Shown here one piece after another: positions 43,901 through 50,539 of a stretch of 50,539 nt of DNA. Source of the DNA: JBOFFC01 sp051648405 (GTDB lineage: Bacteria > Planctomycetota > Planctomycetia > Pirellulales > Lacipirellulaceae). Location: NCBI GenBank assembly GCA_051648405.1, contig JBOFFC010000068.1, positions 1 to 50,539 of the forward strand. Direction: 5' to 3'. Numbering within the stretch: position 1 is the stretch's first letter; every line of letters starts with the position of its first letter. Both the position numbers and the translations under genes were made by a program. The notes under the pieces were generated by a model. That model had not been told where the DNA came from. It saw only the letters and a program-made list of their open reading frames with translations, and made no database searches.

Positions 43901-44477
43901 TCACACGGACCGACGCCGACTGCGAGTCGTACTCGCCGCCGCTTCCGCGAAGCGTAAGGTTGATCGAAACCGTGTCGCTGGTGGTTCCCGTTGGGTTGTC
44001 GTCGGCGTAGACGTGCGCGTAGGCGAATGGTCCGTCCTCAATGGCGAACGACTCGACCGTGCCGTCCCCCCAATCAATGGTGAGTGTGAGGGGGTCGCCT
44101 ATGCTTGAGCCGACGACCTCGCCCCCGAGTTGTACGGCGCTCCCCTCGAAGGCGCCGAGGGTCGAGAGGCTGCCGATCGTCGGCGTTGACGCGGCTCCAA
44201 GCGCTGCGGCGTCGAGCGCCGCCGGCGATTCCTCGGCGTGGACGACCGACCAGTCGAGTGCGACGGGGCCCGCATCGGCGACGGCTGCCGCCGCCCGGGG
44301 CGCCTCGATCGACTCGGGCGCCGCGTAAAGCGTTTCGCTGTCGAGCACCCCCCCTGGCGCCAGCCCGGTCGCGTCGAGCACTTGACGGGACTCGAGTCGT
44401 GCGACGGTCGCGCGCGGCGCGGCGAGCGCCGCACGCCAAGAGATGGTCGTCGGTGGTTTTGCGAGGGGCGCGGCCAT
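40932..44477 (-). CDS. Large PKD-repeat surface protein with LEPR-XLL-like N-terminus
   Basis: 1181 residues from ATG 44477 (a longer frame reaches 44639 but its leader is not conserved-looking). The N-terminus contains RATVARLESRQVLDATG, similar to the LEPR-XLL motif found at the start of large planctomycete surface proteins. Eight PKD-type repeats follow, each with an (I/V)(D/N)WGD core, about 100-115 residues apart; the shared codons appear as a CCGTCCCCCCAGTCGAT block in the DNA. The C-terminal 300 residues include a beta domain, a Pro/Thr linker, a short hydrophobic run (AQVAAAALLLAAS) and a basic end (RLRRIRRRKPR). Probably an adhesin or cell-wall component. TAGAAT 8 nt before the chosen start supports ATG 44477. 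Confidence 0.82.
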   Translation of the reverse strand: MAAPLAKPPTTISWRAALAAPRATVARLESRQVLDATGLAPGGVLDSETLYAAPESIEAPRAAAAVADAGPVALDWSVVHAEESPAALDAAALGAASTPTIGSLSTLGAFEGSAVQLGGEVVGSSIGDPLTLTIDWGDGTVESFAIEDGPFAYAHVYADDNPTGTTSDTVSINLTLRGSGGEYDSQSASVRVTNAPPALGDVTITPVIDETGLATLTGSIADSGVEDTLSLTIDWGDGSAPQIVSLPAGTETFSLTHRYLDDNPTGTVSDIVTVSVAVADDDGGLEVERSSLTVRNVTPTLGEIAISEVDDDGLTTLTGAFTDPSPLDTFALVVDWGDGSPATVIRLEEGRTSFQLTHTYPTDGDAEFNVTVFMVDDDGGRTEPVSLVAILRNYPPVLSDLAVTSIDENGVATLTGVIADRNPRDTFTLTIDWGDGSPAQVLNLPAGTTTFSATHHYADDNPTGTPLDDYTVGVAVADDDGGATSGTALATVRNVSPTLGSVPTQRLVEGQAFTLAGLLGPGALPFGDVGLDDTHTATIDWGDGSPVESLVVSFSGGVGSLSGGHTYADNGLYTARITLTDDDAGVAVGTVLFRVLNVDPVLTGTKGPSVNEGAPITLAGLGVGVSDPGFDNPLNTGDPANGGEVDEVFLDGVIDWGDGSAVSPVSFVRPGAQSTSSPTTATPVHAPHHYADNGVYTVRVTLADDDGAAVTREFLVTVNNVAPTLTLNDPRATIDEGQTLALPMLGTFTDPGFDNPANQAGASVERFTYTINWGDGTVETLRSPSSLSNGSAGVLTSGTLAASHRYADNDADNRYTVTVTLSDDDGGSVERSFEVTVQNVAPTLEPISATDLAGDGVTTLTLAFSDPGADSFEVLVDWGDKRNLPAEQRFVVERLHAGPTPQTFVLQHRYTGPPDPLNPSADIRITVKVRDDDFGSAATVIGESNPESVEIDNPGIDENKVAIDTTPQAPPVEFPAPPVVLRGVERSADSSSDLRPTDLGSAGGDLSAASERFLELRVVGPDGVEGDGYRLKETALDDLPGLFARLPDGRYRVYVVQTETDTRRLVIDVTVRGGRLIDPSDDSDGGRDRPPTADEAPAPAIEQPTPTPATPTQAATTPLRGDEPADESGAQVAAAALLLAASAPAGRGPRPGEPGWREALARALERGPSDRLRRIRRRKPR

Positions 44478-44822
44478 CGACGCCGATTCTACACAAGAAA
44501 AGCGGAGCCCCCTCGGCGCCGCACGGGAGAGGCAGTCCATCATCAGGAGCAGAGGCAGCACGACGGCCGAGGGGGCGAGTCGCGGGGGCGAGCGCGGCGG
44601 TGTGTGGTTCCCCGCTCGGGCCACTGCCAGTATTCGCACCCCTCGCGAAGCGTGTCAAAGGATTTGTGCGTCGATCGACGCACGCTTGCGGTGCGGCGTA
44701 TCGCGGCGATTGTGCCGGTCGCGCTCAAGGAACCGGCGCGACAAGGCCGATGACGGAGCGACAGGGTGGGGTGCGCCTCGCCCGAGCGGGCTCAGCAATC
44801 GAACTCGGGGGACGCGGCGATC
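44478..44822. other. Divergent regulatory gap with TAGAAT box and an 18-bp palindrome
   Basis: On the minus strand TAGAAT (44491-44486) stands 8 nt before the PKD start. At 44666-44683 GTGCGTCGATCGACGCAC is a perfect 18-bp palindrome that could bind a dimeric regulator. The rest shows no gene I can support. Confidence 0.5.
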
Positions 44823-45380
44823 ATGGCGCGATGGTTGCTATCGCTGTTGCTCGCGGTCGGCGCCTTCGGTCCGTCCCGCGGTGAGTCCGTCGAGCACGTG
44901 CCCGCCGGAGCGACAGGTGACGCGACGCAGCCCGTGATCGCGCGGCCGATCGGCGAGATCGACGTCGATATCTCGATCGGGGCGGGGCAAACGCCGCAGA
45001 ACCACGCGGCCGAGCACGGCGTCGGCGCGGCCCCCACGGGGGCCGCCGCACTGCGCGTTTGGCCGGTCCAAGCCAAGGCGTGGTCGGCCGCCAACTCCCG
45101 TCACCACCCGCTCTACTTCGAGCAAGTGAACGCCGAGCGCTACGGCTATGGATGCCGACCGTGCTTGCAGCCGGTCGCCTCGACGGCGCACTTCTGCGCC
45201 TCGGCCGTCGCGCTGCCGTACCAGTTGGCGGCCGACTGCCCGCGGGCGTGCGTCTACACGCTCGGCCACTACCGACCGGGGGACTGCGCGCCGCGCCAAG
45301 CGCACTACTGGCCGTGCAGCGTGAAGGGGGGCGCCGCGCAGGCGCTAACCGTCGTCGGGCTCGTCGCGCTGATCCCGTAG
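44823..45380 (+). CDS. Small secreted Cys-containing protein, planctomycete-type family
   Basis: 185 residues from ATG 44823, with signal peptide MARWLLSLLLAVGAFGPSRG. A spacer rich in Ala/Gly leads to a dense conserved-looking block: HHPLYFEQVNAERYGYGC, RPCLQPVASTAHFCASAVAL, YQLAADCPRACVYTLGHYRP and DCAPRQAHYWPCSV. I recall HxPLYFExxNxERYG and TLGHYRPG blocks from hypothetical planctomycete proteins, so this is likely a lineage-specific extracytoplasmic family; no function is known to me. Seven cysteines in the mature part suggest disulfides or metal binding. It faces the M50 operon tail-to-tail, 7 bp apart. ATG 44823 was preferred to ATG 44766 because of the signal peptide. Confidence 0.75.
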   Translation: MARWLLSLLLAVGAFGPSRGESVEHVPAGATGDATQPVIARPIGEIDVDISIGAGQTPQNHAAEHGVGAAPTGAAALRVWPVQAKAWSAANSRHHPLYFEQVNAERYGYGCRPCLQPVASTAHFCASAVALPYQLAADCPRACVYTLGHYRPGDCAPRQAHYWPCSVKGGAAQALTVVGLVALIP

Positions 45381-45387
45381 CGAAGCG

Positions 45388-47568
45388 CTAGGGAAGAGCG
45401 AGCGTAGACCGAAGCCCGCGCGTGACGACACGCCAGCCGCTGTCCCAGCCGACGTCGATCGCGCCCCGCGCGCTACCGCCGCCGAGGTATCCGAGCGCCG
45501 GCGGTTCGTCGAGCAGCACACGCAATCGCCGCTGCGCTTGCCGCTCGATCGCCGCCGCGACTTGCGCGCGGAGGTCGGCGGAGGCGCTCGGGGGGGCCGC
45601 CGCGCGCTCGGCCGACGGCGCGACCGCGGTCACGCGTCCGGCGACCACCGACCCCGGTGTGTGGGCGAGGTGGACCCGCGCGGTTTGACCAACGGCGACG
45701 CGTTCGGCGACGCGTTCATCGACGAACAGCTCGACCTCGCACTCCCGGTCGGAAGCGACCAAGCAGACGACGTCCCCCGTCGCGAGCCAGGCGCCCCGGT
45801 TCGCCGGGTCGAGCGCCGAGCCTCGCCAGCCGGCGAGCGCGTCGTCGTTTGGCCGGTCGCCCTGCGCGCGATCGGGCGCGGGCCACACGATGCCGTCGCG
45901 CTCGGCGCGCAGCGTCAGCCGTTCCGCTTCGCGGCCTAGCGCTCCGACGCGCCGCTGCGCTCCGAGCGCCACCGCTCGCGCAGCGGGGAGCTGGGTCGAG
46001 GCCGTGTGCTCGAGCCCACGGCGCCGCTCGAGGAGCTCCACAGCGAGCGTCGCGCGTTGCGCCTCGGAGCGGGCCTCGGCGAGTTGCCGGGCGACCTCGG
46101 GGTTCTCTAGGCGCGCCAGAACGTCGCCGCGATCGACACGCGTCCCGGGCTCGACGGCCCGCACGAGTCGCCCCTCGGTCGCGACCACCGCCACCTGCGG
46201 CGAAGCGAGGGACACGCTCCCCGAAGCCCCGACATCGACTGGCCAAGGGGCTAGCAGCGCAATCGCCGCCACGATCGAGAGGCCGCCGAGGCTCGCGCCA
46301 ACACGGCCCCACCGCGGCGTAGCGCGGTGCGTGTTCGCTCTTGCAAACTGGGTGACCGAGCGTGCCGTGTCGATGAGCGTCGGTCCGACCATCGCCAGAG
46401 CCGCCATCCAGCCGAGCGCTTCGAGCCTCGCCACGCGCCCGGCGGCAACCGCGAACCAAGCGACCATCGCCAACAGTGCGGCAACGTAGACCGTCGAAGC
46501 CGCCCCGTAGATAGCGATCCAGTCGCTCGCCGGCCTAGCGCAACCCACTCCTCCCGACCACACGGCGCGAAGCCACTCGTCGAGCGCCCCGCGCGAACGC
46601 GACCACAGGTTCGGCGTGTCGGCGACGTCGCTGAGGATGTAGTACCCGTCGTACCGCACCAGTGGGTTGAGGTTTACTAGCAGGGTGGTCAGGCCGGCGA
46701 CGAACACCACGTTGAGCGCGACGGTGTGCGTGACCCCCGGCCCGGTCGCGCGCCACACGAGCGCCGCGATCGAAGCGACCACCAGCTCACCAATCACGCC
46801 GCCGAGCGACACCACGACGCGGTCGCGCCGCGAGGCGAAGCCCCACGCGTCGGAGACGTCGATGTAAGGGCAGGGGACCCCCAGCAGGAGCATCAAGCCG
46901 AGCTCGCGCGGCTGCCCCCCGAGCCGGCGGCAGGCGACGGCGTGCCCGAGCTCGTGAACCGTCTTCAGCGCCACGAAGACGAGCAGCGAGAGCGTCGCGT
47001 ACGCGGGGCTGGCGAGTGCGCTCAGCGTCGGCAGCTCGGCGACGAGCCGGTCCGAGCGGCTAAGCAGCACGGCGCCGGCGACGAACGCAAGCACGGCGAT
47101 CGCTACGAGGCCCGGACCCGTGTAGACGAAGCCAGTGAGCCGCGCGAGGGGGCGCACCAGGGGCTCGGGGTCGATGGCGCCGATGCGCAGCGACGCGAGC
47201 CCCTTCCACCGCGCGCGGCTCGAATGCCGCCGGGCTTCGTCGCGTTTCAGCCAGAACGAGTCGGCGGTCTGACCCGCCGAGTGGACGAGCCCCGCCCCTT
47301 GCAGAGCGGCGAGCTTGCGGGCGATCTCCGACTCGTCGATCCGCTGCGGCGCGAAGGCCCGCTCCCAGCGGCGACGCAGCTCGCGCAGCGTTGCGCCCGG
47401 GTGAAGCCATTCGAGGAGCCGCGCCTCGTCGGGGGGGAGCTCGTGGTGCGCGAGCGACACGGGGTCGGAGGCGATCGCCCCCCCTGCGCCGCGCGGCGTG
47501 AAACGCAGGTCGGGCCGCACGCGCAGGCGCAGCGGGCGGTCGAGCGTGCCGGCCGACGAACGGTTCAT
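45388..47568 (-). CDS. PqqD-like / M50 site-2 protease / HlyD fusion membrane protein
   Basis: 726 residues from ATG 47568. Residues about 10-100 (LRLRVRPDLRFTPRGAGGA, EARLLEWLHPGATLRELRRR) resemble a PqqD-type winged helix that binds peptides in RiPP systems. A polytopic M50 metalloprotease follows: HELGH at 205-209 and NPLVRYDGYY (Asp near 306) give the zinc site. From about 450 there is a membrane segment and a HlyD/biotinyl-lipoyl adaptor part (VDVGASGSVSLASPQVAVVA, ERDGIVWPAPD, VELFVDERVAERVAVGQ). The start overlaps the upstream HlyD stop by 4 bp (ATGA). M50-HlyD fusions occur in peptide-secretion loci; the substrate here is unknown. Zinc residues look intact. Confidence 0.85.
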   Translation of the reverse strand: MNRSSAGTLDRPLRLRVRPDLRFTPRGAGGAIASDPVSLAHHELPPDEARLLEWLHPGATLRELRRRWERAFAPQRIDESEIARKLAALQGAGLVHSAGQTADSFWLKRDEARRHSSRARWKGLASLRIGAIDPEPLVRPLARLTGFVYTGPGLVAIAVLAFVAGAVLLSRSDRLVAELPTLSALASPAYATLSLLVFVALKTVHELGHAVACRRLGGQPRELGLMLLLGVPCPYIDVSDAWGFASRRDRVVVSLGGVIGELVVASIAALVWRATGPGVTHTVALNVVFVAGLTTLLVNLNPLVRYDGYYILSDVADTPNLWSRSRGALDEWLRAVWSGGVGCARPASDWIAIYGAASTVYVAALLAMVAWFAVAAGRVARLEALGWMAALAMVGPTLIDTARSVTQFARANTHRATPRWGRVGASLGGLSIVAAIALLAPWPVDVGASGSVSLASPQVAVVATEGRLVRAVEPGTRVDRGDVLARLENPEVARQLAEARSEAQRATLAVELLERRRGLEHTASTQLPAARAVALGAQRRVGALGREAERLTLRAERDGIVWPAPDRAQGDRPNDDALAGWRGSALDPANRGAWLATGDVVCLVASDRECEVELFVDERVAERVAVGQTARVHLAHTPGSVVAGRVTAVAPSAERAAAPPSASADLRAQVAAAIERQAQRRLRVLLDEPPALGYLGGGSARGAIDVGWDSGWRVVTRGLRSTLALP

Positions 47569-48494
47569 GGCGCCCCCCCGAACGTGGTTGTCGCGCCAAG
47601 CGTGCCCATGACCCGTAGCGTCGCCCGATCGCCGGGGCGCAGCGCGCCGTCGGCGTTGTCGATCTCCGCCCAAACGCGGACTTGGCCCGTAACGGGGTCG
47701 ATTTCCGGCGAAACGAAGACCAGCGTTCCGACCGCCAAGCGCATGTCGTCGTCAGCGCCGTCGGTCGCGCCCGCCGAGGAGAGCTCAACCGTCATCTCGG
47801 GGGCCATCCCGCGGGCGTCGGTCGCCGCGGCGAAGCCTTCGGCCTTCAGACGGCGCGGCTCGACGATGCGGAACGCGCGCTGGCCGGGCTCGAGCCATTC
47901 ACCGGGCCTCACGAGCGCTTCGACCACGACGCCGCTGAGGGGCGCCACGATCCGGCGGCGCTCTACTTCGCCCCGCGCGACGTCGAGCTTCGCCGTCGCC
48001 AGTCGCAGCCCGAGCTCCGCTTGCCGCCTCGTCTGCTGGGCCTTCTCGTGTTCGAGGCGCGCCTTGTCGAGGCCCAGCCGCTCGACGTCGAGCTGCGACC
48101 GCGACACGCTCCCGGCGAAGCGGGCGACCGAGTCCTGCGAGCGGCGGAGCTCGGCCTCGGCCACCTCGGCCGCCTTCGCGGCGTAGCGCTCGGGGACGTC
48201 GTCGCCGGCAACCAGCTCGGCGATCGACCGCTCGACCTCCGCGCCGACGACCTCGAGGCGCACGTCGGCGTCGTCGAGCAGGGCGAGCGTGGCGCCGCGC
48301 TCAACGCGGTCCCCTTCGCGGACCCTCACGTCGGCGATCCACCCGGCGACGCGCGCCGGCGCGTCCGCCTCGTCGATCAAGCGGAGCACGACTCCGGGGA
48401 CCACGGCTACGTCCGCCGCGCTCGCCGCGCCGCCGAGCGTGGCGATCAGCCCTAGCGCGAGGCAAGCCATGCGGTGGTTTCGTGAGATCGTCAC
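47565..48494 (-). CDS. HlyD/RND-type periplasmic adaptor protein
   Basis: 309 residues. The start is GTG 48494, whose GTGA overlaps the stop of the upstream gene; ATG 48470 is an alternative. The signal peptide (RMACLALGLIATLGGAASA) exports it. Lipoyl-like half-motif RVAGWIADVRVREGDRVERG, a coiled-coil hairpin of about 100 residues (RYAAKAAEVAEAELRRSQDS and on), the second half (RRIVAPLSGVVVEALVRPGE) and a beta-barrel (LRPGDRATLRVMG) are in the order of membrane fusion proteins. Such adaptors bridge inner-membrane pumps to an outer-membrane channel. No pump or TolC-like gene is visible nearby; the M50 protein downstream could be the partner. Confidence 0.88.
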   Translation of the reverse strand: MTISRNHRMACLALGLIATLGGAASAADVAVVPGVVLRLIDEADAPARVAGWIADVRVREGDRVERGATLALLDDADVRLEVVGAEVERSIAELVAGDDVPERYAAKAAEVAEAELRRSQDSVARFAGSVSRSQLDVERLGLDKARLEHEKAQQTRRQAELGLRLATAKLDVARGEVERRRIVAPLSGVVVEALVRPGEWLEPGQRAFRIVEPRRLKAEGFAAATDARGMAPEMTVELSSAGATDGADDDMRLAVGTLVFVSPEIDPVTGQVRVWAEIDNADGALRPGDRATLRVMGTLGATTTFGGAP

Positions 48495-50515
48495 AGTCGC
48501 CAGCCTACGGAAAGGGCGTCCCACAGGTCGTGGAACCAGACGTACGCAATCGACCGCTTGCCACAAAGTACGCGTGCCCGGACCGAAGTCCCCGGCGTGA
48601 GCGAGTGGTCGCCATCGGCCACGCTCGTAGCATCGACGAAGTCGATGGAAACATCCACACGCACCGTAGCGGGGGCCGTCGGCGGCGCTTGGTGCTCGCG
48701 CTCGGCGAGCATCGCGATCCGCTCGACCGTCCCGCCGCGCTCGACCCCCGCTTCGCCGGCCAGCTCGAAGACGACCCGCAGAGGGGCGTCGGCACGCGTC
48801 ATCGCTTCGCGCACCAGCCCGGCGCGGCTGTCTTCGGCCCGCAGCTCGAGGCGCCACGCGCCCCGGTCGTCGGCGACGGTGACGAGCCGCTGCCCGCGCT
48901 CGACAGGCCGCGCCGCGAGCAGCTCGTCGGGTCGCCAGGTGGTGACGATCCCGTCGATCGGGCTCACGACCACGAGCGCCGAGCGCTCCGCCTCGACGAG
49001 CTTCCGTTGCTCTTCGAGGCCGCGGACCCGCGATTCAGCCAGCATCCCATCGGCCCCCAGCGACGCGTCGTCCGCGGCGCGGGCGTCGCGACGGTCGCCT
49101 GCAAGCCGCTCGGCGGCGATCGCGTCGCGCTCGCGTCGAGCGGCGTCGAGCTCGCTGGCGAGGCGTTGCTCATCGAGGAGCAGCCGCGGGCTGTGCAGCT
49201 CGACGATCGTCTCGCCCGCGCGGACCCGCTCCCCGTGCGCCGGCGGGGCCGAGACAACGACCCCGTCGGCCGGGGCGAAAACCTCGCGACGCGTGACCGG
49301 CTCGATCGACCCGCGGAGCGTCACGACGTGCTCGACGGGGACGAGGCAGAGGGCAGCCGTGGCGACCAGCACGCCCGTGGCGATCGCAGCGAGACGCTGC
49401 GTGAATCGCGCGTCGGCGAATCGACGCCGGGCCCAGCGTTCGCCGCGCGCGACGACCGAGTCGGACGCGTCGATCGCCGCCGCGAGCGCCGGCCCGCACA
49501 CGGCGCCGGCGGCGACGAGCAGCGACTCGTCGAGGGGCGCCTCGGCGTCGAACCGCTCGGCGAACAGAACGCCGACCGTGCGTTGCGGCGCGTCGTCGGT
49601 TTGCGGGTTCGCGCTGACGGGGGGCGACACAACGAGTCGCGCCGCGGCGAGCTGCCGCGCATGAGTTGTATCGATCAGTCGGTCGCGTGCGCTCGCTTCG
49701 AGGTCCCCTTGGCGGACGAGCTCGACGGCGGCGCGCTCGAAGGCGTCGGCGGTCGCCGACCGACGCGCCACCTCGGCCGCGCCGCTGACCGCGACGAGCC
49801 GCGCGTGGCGTCCGGTGGCGAGCACCAGCGCGACACGATCAGCGCCGACGAGGCGCGCCGCCTCGGCGACGATCCGGTACGCGGTCGGCTCCACGCGCGG
49901 GTCCCCCGCGACGCGTGAAGCGACGTCGAGCAGGCGTGCGGCGTGCTCGCCGCGCTGGGTCGCTGCGGTGGCCGCGCGCATCCGTCGCCACGTCGCCGCG
50001 GCGTCGGCGATCGCTTCGAGAACGCCGGCGACGGCTTCGTCTCCCGCGGGGCCTGTTGGTTCGCGATGGACCTCGATCACATCGGTCGCCACGTCGGCGG
50101 CGTCGCGGACGGCGACGGCGGTCGCCGCTAACCCCGCGACGTGGGATGTCACGGCCCCGGTCGTTCGTGCTGCGCTGGCGACGAGCCGCGTGCGGCCATC
50201 GGCGTCGGCCGGCGCGGCATCGATGAGCGTGCCCACGGATTGGGTGACGCGCAGAATCCCGTCGGTGGCCATCGACCACACGGCCCCGCCGGAAGCGGCC
50301 AGGCCTTCGACCGCGCGGTGCAGCACGACCTCGTAGAAGCCCGCGTCGCCGTCGAGCGCGCGGCGCCCGAGCCCCTCGACGAGCTCGTCGAGGGCCCGCC
50401 AGACGGCGTCGTCTTCGTTCCCGCAGTGGCCCGCAGCTAGCGGCGCGCGGTCCGGCGAGGCGCAGTCCGGGGGCGCAGCAGGGTCGCGGCCAGAGGGTGG
50501 TGCGTTGGCGGCCAT
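48491..50515 (-). CDS. GAF-domain / membrane / HlyD adaptor fusion protein
   Basis: 674 residues. Cytoplasmic residues about 60-345 hold two GAF-like regions (EVVLHRAVEGLAASGGAVWS; AYRIVAEAARLVGADRVALV). One membrane helix (LAAIATGVLVATAALCLV) lies near 373-398, followed by an extracytoplasmic HlyD domain: TLRGSIEPVTRREVFAPADG, a coiled-coil hairpin (ELDAARRERDAIAAERLAG), VVSPIDGIVTTWRPDELL and a beta-barrel. It thus joins a signal-binding module to a membrane-fusion-type arm, an uncommon pairing. It is the first of three genes overlapping by 4 bp each. Upstream is TATCAT at 50529-50524, 8 nt before ATG 50515, a possible promoter box. The ligand of the GAF parts is unknown. Confidence 0.85.
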   Translation of the reverse strand: MAANAPPSGRDPAAPPDCASPDRAPLAAGHCGNEDDAVWRALDELVEGLGRRALDGDAGFYEVVLHRAVEGLAASGGAVWSMATDGILRVTQSVGTLIDAAPADADGRTRLVASAARTTGAVTSHVAGLAATAVAVRDAADVATDVIEVHREPTGPAGDEAVAGVLEAIADAAATWRRMRAATAATQRGEHAARLLDVASRVAGDPRVEPTAYRIVAEAARLVGADRVALVLATGRHARLVAVSGAAEVARRSATADAFERAAVELVRQGDLEASARDRLIDTTHARQLAAARLVVSPPVSANPQTDDAPQRTVGVLFAERFDAEAPLDESLLVAAGAVCGPALAAAIDASDSVVARGERWARRRFADARFTQRLAAIATGVLVATAALCLVPVEHVVTLRGSIEPVTRREVFAPADGVVVSAPPAHGERVRAGETIVELHSPRLLLDEQRLASELDAARRERDAIAAERLAGDRRDARAADDASLGADGMLAESRVRGLEEQRKLVEAERSALVVVSPIDGIVTTWRPDELLAARPVERGQRLVTVADDRGAWRLELRAEDSRAGLVREAMTRADAPLRVVFELAGEAGVERGGTVERIAMLAEREHQAPPTAPATVRVDVSIDFVDATSVADGDHSLTPGTSVRARVLCGKRSIAYVWFHDLWDALSVGWRL

Positions 50516-50523
50516 CGACCTTG

Positions 50524-50529
50524 ATGATA
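50524..50529 (-). promoter_or_regulatory. Candidate -10 box (TATCAT) for the GAF-HlyD operon
   Basis: TATCAT on the minus strand, eight bases before ATG 50515. The window ends too soon to judge a -35. Confidence 0.3.
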
Positions 50530-50539
50530 GCGACGCGGC

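Noticed and set aside
42783..44108. 441-codon plus-strand frame inside the PKD gene
   Set aside because: Antisense mirror of PKD repeats; periodic PPVD/RRAVPP strings come from the WGDG codons on the other strand.
46726..48186. 486-codon plus-strand frame over the M50 and HlyD genes
   Set aside because: Crosses two genes with strong motifs on the minus strand; no start signal or domain.

Overview
The window is a strongly GC-rich bacterial chromosome segment that reads as a planctomycete, most likely of the Pirellulales/Lacipirellulaceae type. The signs are: secreted proteins ending in a dockerin-like EF-hand pair plus a PEP-CTERM sorting tail, a DUF1559 prepilin-like protein, a giant Ser/Thr kinase with WD40 propellers and an N-terminal zinc ribbon, a LEPR-XLL-like PKD protein, the futalosine route to menaquinone, and several short intergenic repeat families. 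I infer the lineage from these families; there is no rRNA or tRNA gene here to prove it.

Layout. 1-10 kb: the end of a sensor histidine kinase, a small unknown gene, a DUF4160/DUF2442 pair, nadD, a 156-bp MITE-like element, priA, a second histidine kinase with a CxxCH haem-type motif in its sensor domain, rnhA and recG. 10-13 kb: a TadE-like pseudopilin and a TadG-like protein whose von Willebrand A domain is split by a long insert. 13-17.5 kb (minus strand): menaquinone genes menG/ubiE-ubiX-mqnP-mqnE, interrupted by an MntA/HepT toxin-antitoxin pair. 17.5-20.5 kb: comB, glycyl-tRNA synthetase and a RelE/ParE-type toxin-antitoxin pair. 20.5-25 kb (minus): a zinc-ribbon membrane protein, nrnA, ribF, nnrD and larB.

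25-35.5 kb is a surface/secretion region: a secreted nuclease-like PEP-CTERM protein, two further PEP-CTERM proteins whose 3' ends are copies of each other, a DUF1559 protein, and a three-gene operon (one-pass membrane protein, CpsD/ParA-like ATPase without the Walker A lysine, ExeA/PEP-CTERM-type AAA ATPase). 35.6-44.5 kb holds two giant minus-strand genes: the kinase-WD40 protein (about 21 WD40 repeats) and a PKD-repeat surface protein. 44.8-50.5 kb has a small secreted cysteine-containing protein and a tightly overlapping operon encoding GAF-membrane-HlyD, HlyD adaptor and PqqD-like/M50-protease/HlyD proteins.

The strongest candidates for new biology are: the GAF-HlyD / HlyD / PqqD-M50-HlyD operon, which has adaptors and a membrane protease but no visible transporter; the 411-bp segmental duplication that carries a dockerin/PEP-CTERM module, its terminator and the antisense tail of a neighbouring ATPase gene; the toxin-antitoxin module inside the menaquinone operon, whose -10 box contains the upstream gene's stop codon; and a recurring TANNNT box 6-8 nt before start codons, suggesting leaderless transcripts.
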